Source: Leucosporidium creatinivorum (taxonomy: Eukaryota; Basidiomycota; Microbotryomycetes; Leucosporidiales; Leucosporidiaceae). From it: a stretch of DNA of 64,000 nt. The first letter of the stretch is position 1. Every line of letters begins with the position of its first letter. Where the stretch lies: positions 1,080,540-1,144,539 of the forward strand of contig BCKL01000005.1 in the NCBI GenBank assembly GCA_001600635.1. The letters run 5' to 3'. Shown piece after piece: positions 43,445 through 53,482 of this stretch. The position numbers and the translations under genes were made by a program. The notes under the pieces are model-generated. The model had not been told where the DNA came from, ran no database searches, and saw only the letters and a list, made by a program, of their open reading frames with translations.

Positions 43445-44573
43445 ATGCGCACGATGGATCTTGGACAAAGCTGCTTCCAGTGCAGGCGAATCCCAGGAGT
43501 AGGCGAGCCGCCACTTAAGCTCTGTGCGAGGTGCAGGAAAGTGCAGTAGTGAGTTGAAAGAAGCTTGAGAGTCGAGAAGAGAAGAGGGACGGTCGAGCTG
43601 ATTCTCCGCTCTTGCAGCTGCTCAAAGGAGTGCCAGGTGAGCTAGCTGCGCTTCTTGGGCTCCGCTACAATCACACAGCTCATCTCAACCTGCTCCTGCT
43701 GCAGAAAGCCGCTGGCCCTCTCACAAGCGATACTGCTCCCGGATCACGCCCGAATGGCGAACAGTGGAGACGAAATCCTTTGATCAAAGGACAGATCTTT
43801 GGATCAAAGCCGCTACGCCAGCTCTGGCAGTATTCCTTCGCTCGGCGCTCCACCTCGGTCGGCCCTCTTCGACTCGGACCGAATCCCTGGTCCGAATGCA
43901 CTTCGCCTCGCCAACTCACTCAAGTGCACACAAGCTATCAGCCGCATCTTTCTTCCGCATCGACGCCATCCATCTCGACAACATCGCCGACGAGCTCAAG
44001 CGTGCGCAAGGCGCCGAGGTCCACGAAGAGGCGGCTCTGGCCCATGTAGCCAGCGCGCTCAAACGTAGGGGCACCGAGAATCCTGGAGTAACGGTGATTG
44101 GCATGTGTCTCGAGGTAGAAGGAGACCTGAAGCCCTTCGGTGCGCGGAGTAGGTGGTCTGCTCCATCTCGGTGGTCTCGCCTGGCGCTGATCACTCGAAC
44201 ATCTACAGTCCTCTGCGTGGGGTTGCATGTCAGCGCTACCTGTGCCCCCTACCAGCCCGGAGATACTCCTCTCAACCCGTGCTGGAGCGAGGCGCTCCTC
44301 TGGTCGCTCAACCGCCCATTCGCCCTCGATCCCACCCTCATCCTGTTCACCGAGATGCTCCTCCATGAGACTACGCCCCAGCAAGCGAAGGAGATGGTAG
44401 CGAGGGGACTCTTCAAGCTGCTCGACGAACACTGGGATCCAGTGAGTCGTCCCTGTTGACGATCTCGGAGCGCCGAGTGCGGCGGGAGACGCTGACCACA
44501 AGTTGCTATCACCACAGGTCATGGAGCCCGAGGCGAGACATGAAATAATCATGCAGATGATCAGGAAGCTGTA
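43445..44573 (+). CDS. MYND zinc-finger protein, paralog 3 (possible frame break)
   Basis: Two in-frame ATGs (43445 and 43454) precede the finger: CFQCRRIPGVG, CARCRKVQY, CSKECQ, then WPSHKRYCSR in the next exon. The splice from CSKECQ (donor GTGAGC) to the acceptor CTGCAG near 43715 gives KAAGPLTSD, out of frame with the family body; the body frame reads RWPSHKRYCSRITPEW and needs one base more. Either one base has been lost or splicing is non-canonical. Downstream the frame is clean: ALAVFLRSALHLGRPSSTRT, an intron near 44140-44208, NPCWSEALLWSLNRPFALD, LLHETTPQQAKEMVARGLFK, LLDEHWDP, and a last exon VMEPEARHEIIMQMIRKL ending at 44573. Confidence 0.6.
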
Positions 44574-44779
44574 GGAAGCTGCCAGGTCATCGAGACGAGC
44601 GTCGAGGCAATCGAGTTAGGCTTGAACTTTCGGCGCTGGACTCGGCGAAGCTGTCATGGCCGAACACGAGGACTCGGGGCGCCTGAGAGCGAGAGAGAGA
44701 GAGCAAAGGAGTTTCCTAGAGCTACTGCTCATATCTACAGATGTTGCGGAGCTTCGATAGGACTACAAGTGGAGCTGAG

Positions 44780-44990
44780 CTCAGGCGAACGAACGCTTTT
44801 TGGGCACCAGAGACGATGGTGCAGATTCGGAATCGCGAGAGCAGCTCTGTACGAGATCTGTTACTCTTGACGACCCATCCCGCCCTTCGTGAAAGTTCAG
44901 CTCGGCTACACGACAAAGCGAGCTCGAGTCGATTTCGTCGTTTGATCTTCGACCGCTCACTCGTCTCTGACTCGATACTCGCCCGCACCG
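44780..44990 (+). promoter_or_regulatory. MYND-paralog upstream block, copy B
   Basis: This stretch aligns with 33,740-33,960 on the opposite strand, with shared runs CAGAGACGATGGTGCAGATT, ATCGCGAGAGCAGC and TTGATCTTCGACCGCTCAC. The match runs right up to the start codon of the MYND gene at 44991. Confidence 0.7.
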
Positions 44991-46136
44991 ATGGACCTGG
45001 ACATGTATCACAGCTGTAGCACTGGAACTCGCGGTGGTCTTGTCATTCTCAGGCTCTGTAGCAAATGCAAGAAGGTCGCTTAGTGAGCTCGCTCTCACTC
45101 GCTTCCTGCCTTCGACTCTTCCACTGATTGCTCCTACCCTTATCGAAAGCTGCTCGGTCGACTGCCAGGTATATATGTCGCTCTATCTTATCTAGTCTCG
45201 CGGCTCACCTCTTCCTCGCCACAGACGGCGCACTGGAAAGCTCAGCACAAGAAAGACTGCAAGCGGTTTCAGCTCGAAGACACGCCTCGGGACTCGATCG
45301 TCCAAGGAAGAGACATTATGGAGTACTTGGGCCAGATCACGATCGAGATGGGTGTCTTCCTACGCTCTGGCCTCCTGCTCGGCCGCGACGATGCCCTCCA
45401 CCGAGATCACCTAGTCGTCATCCAAGTTGGCTACACGCTGCCGAGCTCGTTCGCCCGCTCCACCACTGTCAAGGAGCGCTTCAAGGTGGAAGACATGGCC
45501 ATCCACTCTTTTGACGAGGCTGTCCAGCGCGCCGTCGCTGTTCAAGACTTTCAGGCCGTCGCGGATTACGATGATCTGCGCCGGAGGGTCGCCGCCTTCG
45601 ATGGAGGAGATGCAAGCTTCCTGGTAGGGATCGAGCTTCAGATGGTCACTCAAGCCGAGACGCTGCGCCCCATCATGCGCACGAGTGAGTACTGACGGCG
45701 AGACGGCGCTCGCTTCTCCATTCCACGGGGGTTGCTGACTTCACAATTGCTTCCACAGGCCTCAGCTACAAGATCAGGCACAAGAATACGACCGGAAAGA
45801 GCATCCAAGCGGGCAAGCTGAACCCTTGCTGGCGCAAGGGCCTTCTCTGGACGCTCGACCGCTCGGCTCCCTCGAGCGCCAAAATGCTCAACTTTGTCGA
45901 TTCGGTCCTCAGCGCCTTCCCTCCCGAGAAGACTAAGGACGTCATCAAGAAGGGATTTCTTGTCTGGGTATCTTCACAGTGGACCGAGGTAGGTCGGCTC
46001 GGTAGCCAAGCGCCGTGCTCAGCTCTGCGCCGAGGGCTCGCTCGCTGAGCAGCTATCTCCCCAGGACCACGGCAAGGACGAGGACGAGTGGCAGACCGAG
46101 ATGGCGAGGATGGCTGTACAGCTCTTCGGTAGCTAA
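44991..46136 (+). CDS. MYND zinc-finger-like protein, paralog 4
   Basis: The start at 44991 gives MDLDMYHSCSTGTRGG. The finger is incomplete: the first pair expected as C-x2-C reads C-S-T-G, so one zinc ligand is missing, while CSKCKKVAY, CSVDCQ and HKKDC are kept. Later exons are open and in frame: IMEYLGQITIEMGVFLRSGL, LLGRDDALHRDHLVVI, the linker with VLRRVAAF-like helices, then SLSYKIRHKN and LNPCWRKGLLWTLDRSA with EKTKDVIKKGFLVWVSSQW. The last exon, DHGKDEDEWQTEMARMAVQL, ends with the TAA at 46134-46136. It has no sequence break but is the most diverged sibling. The role is unknown. Confidence 0.66.
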
Positions 46137-46254
46137 GCGCGAGGCAGCTGAGCAGTGCGAGTCTGGTCTTGGAATCGAGCTCGCTTGTCGGCGGCGTTGA
46201 AGTGGACTCAAGCGAGCGCGGCAGAAGCGGTACTCTCAAGGAGAGGAGAGCACG

Positions 46255-46453
46255 GACCATGCTGAAGAGATGTTGATGCGTTATACTTTGAGGTGTTGGG
46301 CGAGCACTGGGATCCGGCGGGACTTTTCTTCGGCGACGAGAGAGAGGAACGCCGAGCGCCGAGATCTGAGAAGTGACTTTCGCGGCCCCGCTGCAGACCG
46401 TGAGGCTGGCGATTAGGGGGCAGATGCAGATGAAGAAAATCGAGAAGCTGTAG
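46255..46453 (+). pseudogene. 3' stump of a fifth MYND-family copy
   Basis: The segment encodes ALYFEVLGEHWDP (siblings: GLFKLLDEHWDP), an intron-like gap, and a last exon ending GQMQMKKIEKL plus TAG at 46451-46453 (sibling at 44.5 kb ends QMIRKL plus TAG). The bases after both stops also agree (GGAGCTGC versus GGAAGCTGCC). There is no MYND finger or body in front, so this is a truncated leftover. An 18-base run, GAATCGAGCTCGCTTGTC (46172-46189), also occurs in copy A of the upstream block. Confidence 0.6.
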
Positions 46454-46707
46454 GGAGCTGCAACGCTGCACCTCGCTGTTCAACGCGGCTCGGCTGCTCG
46501 AAACCCTACTTCGGTCGACTCGCAGCGCCTGAGTGGGCTTGCATCGAGGACCGAGCAAGAGCGACGCTTTACAGCTCCCAGCAAAAGTTCAGCTGAATCG
46601 TCTAGTTTGCTTCTGTCTAACCGGAGGCCCTGAACCCTCAGCGCGAGCTCCAATTCGCTTTCGCTTCTTGGACACTGACCACTCGCTCGCTTCTCACACT
46701 CACCACC

Positions 46708-47754
46708 ATGTCGGCTCGTGGATGGACTATATCTGACTGGACTCAAGAGCTCTCGCCTCAAGCAATCGCCTACCTGACTCTGAGGCTTCCCCCGCTCCTT
46801 GTGATTCGCGCTGAAGTAGAGCTGCCGGAGGATCTCTTGATTCCGGGCGTGACAACGCAGAGCAGGAGCAGGATAAAAAGGCAGTCTTCTCATCTTCTAG
46901 TGCTCGCCAATAGCCCGTACTGGCCGTCGACCTGGGTCGCCAGCCGTAGAGTGAGTCGCGGGCCTCTGGCTTCGAAAAGCGCCAGCTGACAGCAGTTCTC
47001 TCCTACAGGCCATTGAAATCGACGCCTACGTTTTGATTGATCTCGACGCTATGCCTCACAGCTCCCCGACCGCTCAGGGGGAGTCGCCTGCGCCCGGCCT
47101 CGGCGCCTACTCGCTATTCGCCCTTTCAGATGGCTCAGATGACGCGGTAGACCATCTCGAGCTCACCTTCACTATGGGAGATGCTCCCGAAGCGCCGACA
47201 TATCCTCCACGAAGCGGGAGATGGGTGCTCTCGGAGGCTGTGCCCTTCTCCTTACCTCTCGACGCGCAAGTGTGCTCTACGCTTCCTGTACTCGCCTCCC
47301 ATACTCGATGCTGATGCAGAACCTCTCTTTCCTTGCACAGCTACACGTCTGCTGCCCCGCCGACACCTTCCTGGCCGACCATTCCTACCCTCGGCCGACT
47401 CCCCACCCGCCTCAATCACTCTCTCGAGACTTTATCAACACCCAGACCCTACGCCTGGATGGCTCCATACTCCACTTACATATCAACAATTTGATCGAGG
47501 CGCACATGCGGCGTAGACGACGCCTGGGTCTTCCCTCGGTCGTCAGCAGCGAGCCCAATCAGGAGGAAACGGAAACGAAAACAGATTCGGACGATGAAGC
47601 GGCAGCTACAGACGCTGTGATAGCCTTGATAAACTCCACGTTTGCTGGTCCAGCTTCCAACGCAGCTGCGGAGCCTTCCGCCGACCTCGCGGAGCGGATC
47701 GAGTCGTGGCGCGCCGAGCAGACCGAGCCGCCTGAGCCCGATAGTGCAGCATAG
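46708..47754 (+). CDS. Uncharacterised protein next to the MYND cluster
   Basis: I do not recognise this family. Exons: 46708-46950, 47009-47270 and 47341-47754, all in frame with normal splice signals. The N-terminal half has alternating hydrophobic strands (LTLRLPPLLVIRAEVELPED, AIEIDAYVLIDLD, LGAYSLFALSD, DHLELTFTMGD) and could be a compact beta domain. The third exon begins LHVCCPADTFLADHSYP and ends in an acidic, Ala/Glu-rich tail (ETETKTDSDDEAAATDA). The upstream sequence (GAGCTCCAATTCGCTTTCGC, TTCTTG, GACCACTCGCTCG) resembles the block in front of the MYND paralogs, which hints at shared control or a hitch-hiking promoter. Confidence 0.6.
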
Positions 47755-48184
47755 TCTTCGCAGCTGATCGTCTGACAGCAGTCATTGGTCGTGCAATGTA
47801 TTCCCTCATCGTCGCTGGGCTCCAAGCTCCGGAGACGGCGAGCTCAACCCCCGGTCGTGTCGGAAGCTCGCTGCTCTCTCTCTCTCCTCGGCGCTGGCAT
47901 CAACGAAGGAACAGCAGCCATGTTGCTCGATTAGCAAGAGCTGCTACCAAGAAGGAAGCACGTATAGAGGGTAATTAGGGGGGATCAAAAGCACAAAGGG
48001 GGTGTGAGAGAGAGCGAGAGAGCATAAAGCGAGCGAGCGAGAACCGAGAGCGAACGATAATGAGGCTATGGTGGGAGAGGGCGGAGAAGTATAGGGGTAT
48101 GGTGCGAGTGGGATTAGGGGAGAAGAGAGCCGAGAAAGAGGCGAGCCGAGCCGATTAGGCGGTGGCGGCGACGGGGGTCGAAGT
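47755..48184. other. Convergent spacer
   Basis: It lies between the stops of the orphan gene (+) and the acidic protein gene (-). A purine-rich run GAGAGAGCGAGAGAGC occurs near 48008. No gene is seen. Confidence 0.5.
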
Positions 48185-50387
48185 CTAGGCGATGGGGGTC
48201 TTTTCCGACTTGACGGCTTCGACAGCGGCGGGGACCTCGGCGGCGGTAGGCTGTAGTGTGAAGGAAGGTCAGCTCTCAATCCTCGACGAGCGGAGGGGAA
48301 GACCAAACTCACCTCGATCGAAGCAGGCGCCTCCTCCTTGGGCTGCTCAACGACCGACTCGACGAGGGGCTCCTCCTGCTTGACCTCAGCTACGGGGGCG
48401 ACCTCCTCCTCCTTGGTAGCAGGGACAGCGTGCTCAGCACCAAGCTTGGACTCGTCAATGGCGGTCTCGACCTTGGGGGCCTCCTCGGCGCTGGTCGAAG
48501 CTTCAGCGGCGGTAGTGCCCTCCGATCCTCCGACGGCGCTGGCCTCCTTCTTAGAGACCTTCTCCTCGGACTTCTTGGGCGAGCCGAGGAAACCGCCGAA
48601 CTTGGCGCTCAGGCGACGGCCGAGCTTGGCGAGGTCCTTCTTCTCCTTGGGCTTGTCCTCGGCCTTGGTCTGTGTAGAAGGAGAAGAGAGGGAGAAGTAT
48701 CAGTGAAGGTCGAGAGCGAGGGAAGAGAGATGCAGCAACGCACGGCGGGGTCGAACTTGACGCCCTCCTCGGCGGCAGGGGAGACGGGAGCGGCCTCGGT
48801 CGAGGTAGCCTCCTCGGAAGCAATGGGAGCGGGAAGGGTCTCAGTCTCCTTGACCTCAGTAGCGGCGACAACGGGAGCGGGAGCTTCAGCGACGGGCTGC
48901 GAGAAGTGCGAGGGCTCAGGTCAGCTTCGGCGCTCGTCTCCAATCGGGCAGCGAGCTCGACTCACCTCGTCGATGGGGGCGGGGATGGGCTCGATGACTT
49001 GAGGAACGGGAGCGGGAGCGTCGGCCTGGGCGGTCTCCGAAGCGAGGGGAGCAGATTCGGAAGATTCGGCGACGGGGCTGGCCGACTCCTCCTGGACGGG
49101 CTTATCCTCGGTCTTGACTGTTGATCGAGGTGAAGAGCATCAGCGATGTACGTCGATGAAGAGGACAAGGTCGGGTCACTCACCAGCCTTCTCCTTCTTC
49201 TCCTTCTTCTCCGACTTCTCCGAGTGGAACAGTCCCTTCATCTTCTCGAGGACGGAAGGTCCCTTGGCCTTCTTCTCTTTGACGGGCTTGTCCTCCTCCT
49301 TCTTGGCGGCAGTCTCCTCAGCAGCGACGACGGGGGCGGCGGCCTCGCTCGACTCTCCCTCGACGGCGGCGGGGGTGGACGAAGACTTCTCGGCGAGGGC
49401 GACGTTCTCCTTGGCTGTTGGATGAAAGAGAGATGAAAGTCAGCTACCGGCAGACAGCAGAACGCCCCCCCTCTCGACCAGCAGTCCCGGCCGAGCGATA
49501 ACAAACCGGAACTCGACAGGCCGAGACACGGAAGCTCGACGATTGATGATGGAACTCACGCGTCTCCTCGACGACGGGGGCCGTCTCGCCGTCCTTGACA
49601 TCAGCGACGACAGCCTCAGCAGTGGTAGTAGGACTCTGTAGTAGTGAACGAGATGCGAAGTCAGCTCAAGAGCTAGAAGCGCGTGGGAGTTGTGTGGGAA
49701 AGGATCGCCCTCTCGGCGCCAAAACTCGTGACCTCGGTTTCGCCACTGGAGCTGGCCGTCGCTGTACGAGAGCAGTGCAGCGAAGCGACGATGGTGGAAC
49801 CGAGTACGCCGCCCGCGCCTCGACCCACTGGCCTCCCCTCGTTGCGCATCGGGTGCGCCGAGCTTTCTGAGACGAGAAGGGGAGCGTGCAGGGAGAGACG
49901 GGAGGGGGGCATTCGTCAGCGAGCGCTGGCCCGTGTAGGGTGTGGCGGGTGAGTGGTAGTAGAGTATGTTGGTACAACTCCCTCCCCTTGAGCGACTCCC
50001 CTGCAACAATGCAGGAAAGGAATTCTCTGCTGCTAGGGCCCTTCCCCCGCCCGCTCGAAGCACGCGCGAACGCTCCAACAACAAAAGCCGCCGTCAAAAG
50101 CTGTAGCGAGATAGCGATAGGCTCACCTTGGGAGCAAAGATCTTGTTCTTGAGGTCCGAGAAAGGGGAGCGCTTGATGGGAGGCTTGTCCTCTGCTCCAG
50201 CTCCAACGACGGGAGGCTCGACGCTGGATGCAGGCGCCGCCTCGCCTTCAAGTTGAGCAGGAGCACTGACCTCTTCCTGAGTGGCAGCAGCGACTGCAGG
50301 CTCTACACTGGGGTGGATAGTAGTCTCGGTGAAGGTGGCAGCGGGAGCCGAGTCGACGACGGCGGGCGAAGAGTCGGTGGTGGCCAT
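48185..50387 (-). CDS. Acidic low-complexity protein with three basic patches
   Basis: I do not recognise a named family. The start at 50387 gives MATTDSSPAVVDSAPAATF. About nine exons encode a chain dominated by Ala, Glu, Pro, Val and Thr (e.g. PVAEAPAPVVAATEVKETET). Three short basic/hydrophobic segments stand out: PFSDLKNKIFAPK, PSVLEKMKGLFHSEKSEKKE, and KLGRRLSAKFGGFLGSPKKS, each at or near an exon edge. The alternating acidic linker and basic amphipathic patch suggests a peripheral membrane or scaffold protein, but this is inference. It ends SEKTPIA at 48185. Intron 1 (49636-50126) is 491 nt, far longer than its neighbours. Confidence 0.68.
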
Positions 50388-50794
50388 TGTCTGTTGGTTG
50401 AGGGCGCGAAAGGTGGGATGAGCGCCGAGTAAAGGGGAAGATGAGCAGGAGAAGCTTACAGAGTGAGCTGTAGGAGTGTAGGAGGTGGGAAATGGAAAGA
50501 GAGACGAGAGAGTCGAGAGCGAGAAGTGAATGGGAAGAGGGAGAGAGAGGTCGAGCTCGATTTCCTAAGAGACGAGCGAAGGGGCTCGAGAGCTGGGAGC
50601 GACGACGCTAAGGGTACTTGCTCTTCTGCTGTAGTCTGATAGCAGGACTGCATTCTCTTCAACTGTACAAGACCTTATCCTACCTCGTCAATACCTCTCA
50701 GCGCGTACCCCTCTCGGACAAGGTTGAGAGCTCCCTCTCCGTTTCATTCAGGCGCGTCTTCAGAGTCGCGAATCTGTAGCATAGCAGTAGCGCA

Positions 50795-53209
50795 TCAATC
50801 CTTCCTAACCAACTCCCACAACGCATTCCTACACCTCGCCTTTCCCTTGCCCTCATCATCGCACGACCCCGTCCAGTCCTTCTCCCACCGAAGCAACCCC
50901 TCCTGCACCACCTCGTCCACAAACTTCTGCTGCCCGGCATCCCACTCGTCCGCAGTGTATCGCTTGCGACGAGCATGCGCTCCCCCTGGCTGCGAGAGGA
51001 TCACTGTGGAGCAGAAAGAAGAAGAGAGGTCAACGATCCAATCTCGGAGAAGGAAGAAGGGCGCGCCGAAGCTTGAACTCACCGGTCGGTCTCTCGGGGT
51101 ACCTCCCCCTCTTAGCCTTCCAAGCCCTCCACGAGATGGAATCCCTCCCTCTATCCCTCTCCGCCTCCTCCTCCAACCAACTCCTCTCCATCTCGCCCCG
51201 CACAGCATCCCTCTCGTCGCTCAAAACCCTACTCATCCGACTCCTCCCTTTGAGCACACTGGCGATACTCCAGATTCCCAACTCGGTGGAGAGGGCGGGG
51301 AGGGTGCGAGTGAAGAAGGCGGGGACGGCGTGGAGGAAGGTGTGGCCGCGCGAGAAGTGGAGATTGGGAGAGAGGGGGTCCAAGAAGAGGAAGGAATGGA
51401 TGAGGCGCTGGTTGATTGAAGCGAAGAGGGTGGATTGGAGGGCTCCGTAATTTTGGGCGACCAAGATGAAGCCCGAGCGAGCGAGAGGAGTGGGAGCCAT
51501 CGCCGAGACGAAGTCGTCCGAGTCGTCGAAGGTCGAGTTGAGCGAAAGGGAGGAGAGGGAAGGTGCGGGTTCAAGTCGAGCCATCTCTCCGGCAAGGGTG
51601 AGTGCTTGGGTGAGAGCTGTGACGGTGGAAGGAGTCGACAGGGCTGGCGAGTTGTCCGAGAAGCCGTATCTGTCGAGTTGACCGAAAGCAGTCAATGTGG
51701 AGCGAGTTAGCCACGTCCAACGTTTCGAGAGTGTACCGCAAAGAACGATTCCCACTCACCCAGGTCGATCCCAAAAGCACACCCTCGTCTCAAAGTCTCC
51801 ACTCGTTAACTCTCCATCCTTGAGCATCTGCAACACCCAATCTGCCCCAACTCGCCCCGCTACACCCTGATCACTCTCCACCAAAATGGTACGCCTAACC
51901 GTCTTCCTCTCCATCGCCTCGACCTCGTGTCCTAGCGTCGAAGGAACGAAAGCCAGACCAAGACTTAGAGGGGGTACAGGCTCGTCAATCCCTACTCCTC
52001 TGCATGAGAGGTGGACTTGGAAATCGCGGCCGCCTTGTTCCCAAAGTCCTCCTCCAATTTCTGTTGGGGTGGCACGCGGATCAGCTCAAGTCGAACCTCG
52101 CGAACCTCATCGCCGAGCCGAGCCGAAACTCACCAGGGAACCTCTGCCTCGACCAAACCCACGGGTTGACCTTCCACCTCTGCCCCTGCTGCTCCACACT
52201 GGAATCCACCGTACGAATAATCGCCGAGATGGTAAGAAGGAGGAAGACGATGGGGACGGCGATGTGGAGGATCGCGAGGGGGAGGGAGATATGAACGAAC
52301 GCCCAAGTCCCCGAAGCGGCCCTCTTCATACTCTGCCAAAAGCTGTACCTTTCCCCTGTCTCTGCCCTTGCCCTGATGGTCGCCTTGGCCAAAAGGAGAG
52401 GTGCATAGCGAGAAGTGAGGACCGCCGAGAAGGCGGCGTGGAGGGTCGAGAGGATGGCGAGGAGCAGGACGACGAGGGTGAGGATGCCTTCGTGCCGGCG
52501 CAGTTGAGTGACGGCCATGCAGAGGATTAGGATCAGGGTTGCGAGGAAGGCGGAGATGAGGGAGGTGTAGGCCGAGAAGAGGGGGCCTTCTTCGGGGTAG
52601 GCGAAGGCGAGGAGGGCGAGTCTGGGGGGGACGAGGGAGGGTAAGCGAGGGAGCGGTTCTCAAGAAATAGGCGGAATACGTACACGTTGGTGATGGTGCT
52701 GAGCAAGGTAACCCAGATGGGCACGAACATGGACCCTCGGTGAGGCGGGAGGGCATTGTGGGCGATGAAGGGGCTGTTGATGGCTGCGATGCAGAGTAGG
52801 AGTAGCGAGAAGTTGGCGTCTGTTGAAGAGTAGATCGTCAGCTGTGCTTCAAAGCTCTCCGATCGAGGGAAAACCTACACAACAGCACGCAGCAAGCAGC
52901 GAAGTCCAACTTGAGGGACCAAGGCCTCCTCCTGACGATGCGAGCCGTAGCGGGTAGGTCGTCCTCGTCTACCTCGTCCTCATCGTCTGCAGCACTGAAG
53001 CTAGCGGGGTCGCTCCTAGCGCTGGCCGTCCTGGGACCAGCCTTCTTCCTAACGTTGGGCGACGAGGACGAGAGGAGCGAGGTGCGTTCGTTGGCTTGCG
53101 GTTCGAGTGAATCGACTTGGGTTGTAGGAGAGTAGGGGTTGTCGCTGTAGGGTTGACTGGTGCTGTCTGCTGTTGAGCCGAGGACTCGAGAGGTGGAGGA
53201 AGAGCTCAT
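50795..53209 (-). CDS. Polytopic membrane protein fused to an alpha/beta-hydrolase fold lacking the nucleophile
   Basis: The N-terminus (from 53209, MSSSSTSRVLGSTADSTSQP) is a hydrophilic Ser/Asp-rich stretch with an ERTSLLSSSS motif. Then come several membrane helices: LDFAACCVLLC, ANFSLLLLCIAAIN, FVPIWVTLLSTITNV, SAFLATLILILCMAV, ILTLVVLLLAILSTL and LAILHIAVPIVFLLLTISAI. The C-terminal half is an alpha/beta-hydrolase fold: the oxyanion region CFWDRPGYGFSDNS and a strand-turn GFILVAQNYGAL where the active fold would have G-x-S-x-G. It continues RLIHSFLFLDPLSPNLHFSR and ends CRNALWELVRKD at 50795. The family is known in fungi as an uncharacterised integral membrane hydrolase; here Asn replaces the Ser, so catalysis is doubtful. 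Confidence 0.78.
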
Positions 53210-53482
53210 CCTGCTAAGTCTGACGAGTGGGTCGCAGTGGGGCGCCTCGATCGGAGGAGGAGGGCTGTTGAAGTGTAGGAGGTTAGCTGGATGAGCAAGA
53301 GCAGCGGGCGATTTGTAGGACTATAGAACTGACCCTCTGCTGTCCAAACGAGACGAGACGAGGGTTGTGGGGAGAAGGAGACGAGCGAATCTCGCCTCTC
53401 CCAAGAGATGACGCTCGAGCCCTCCAAGCTGAGAAAGCGAAAGGTTGCTTTCCTGCCATTCACTCGCTCTTCTCGTTTCTCC

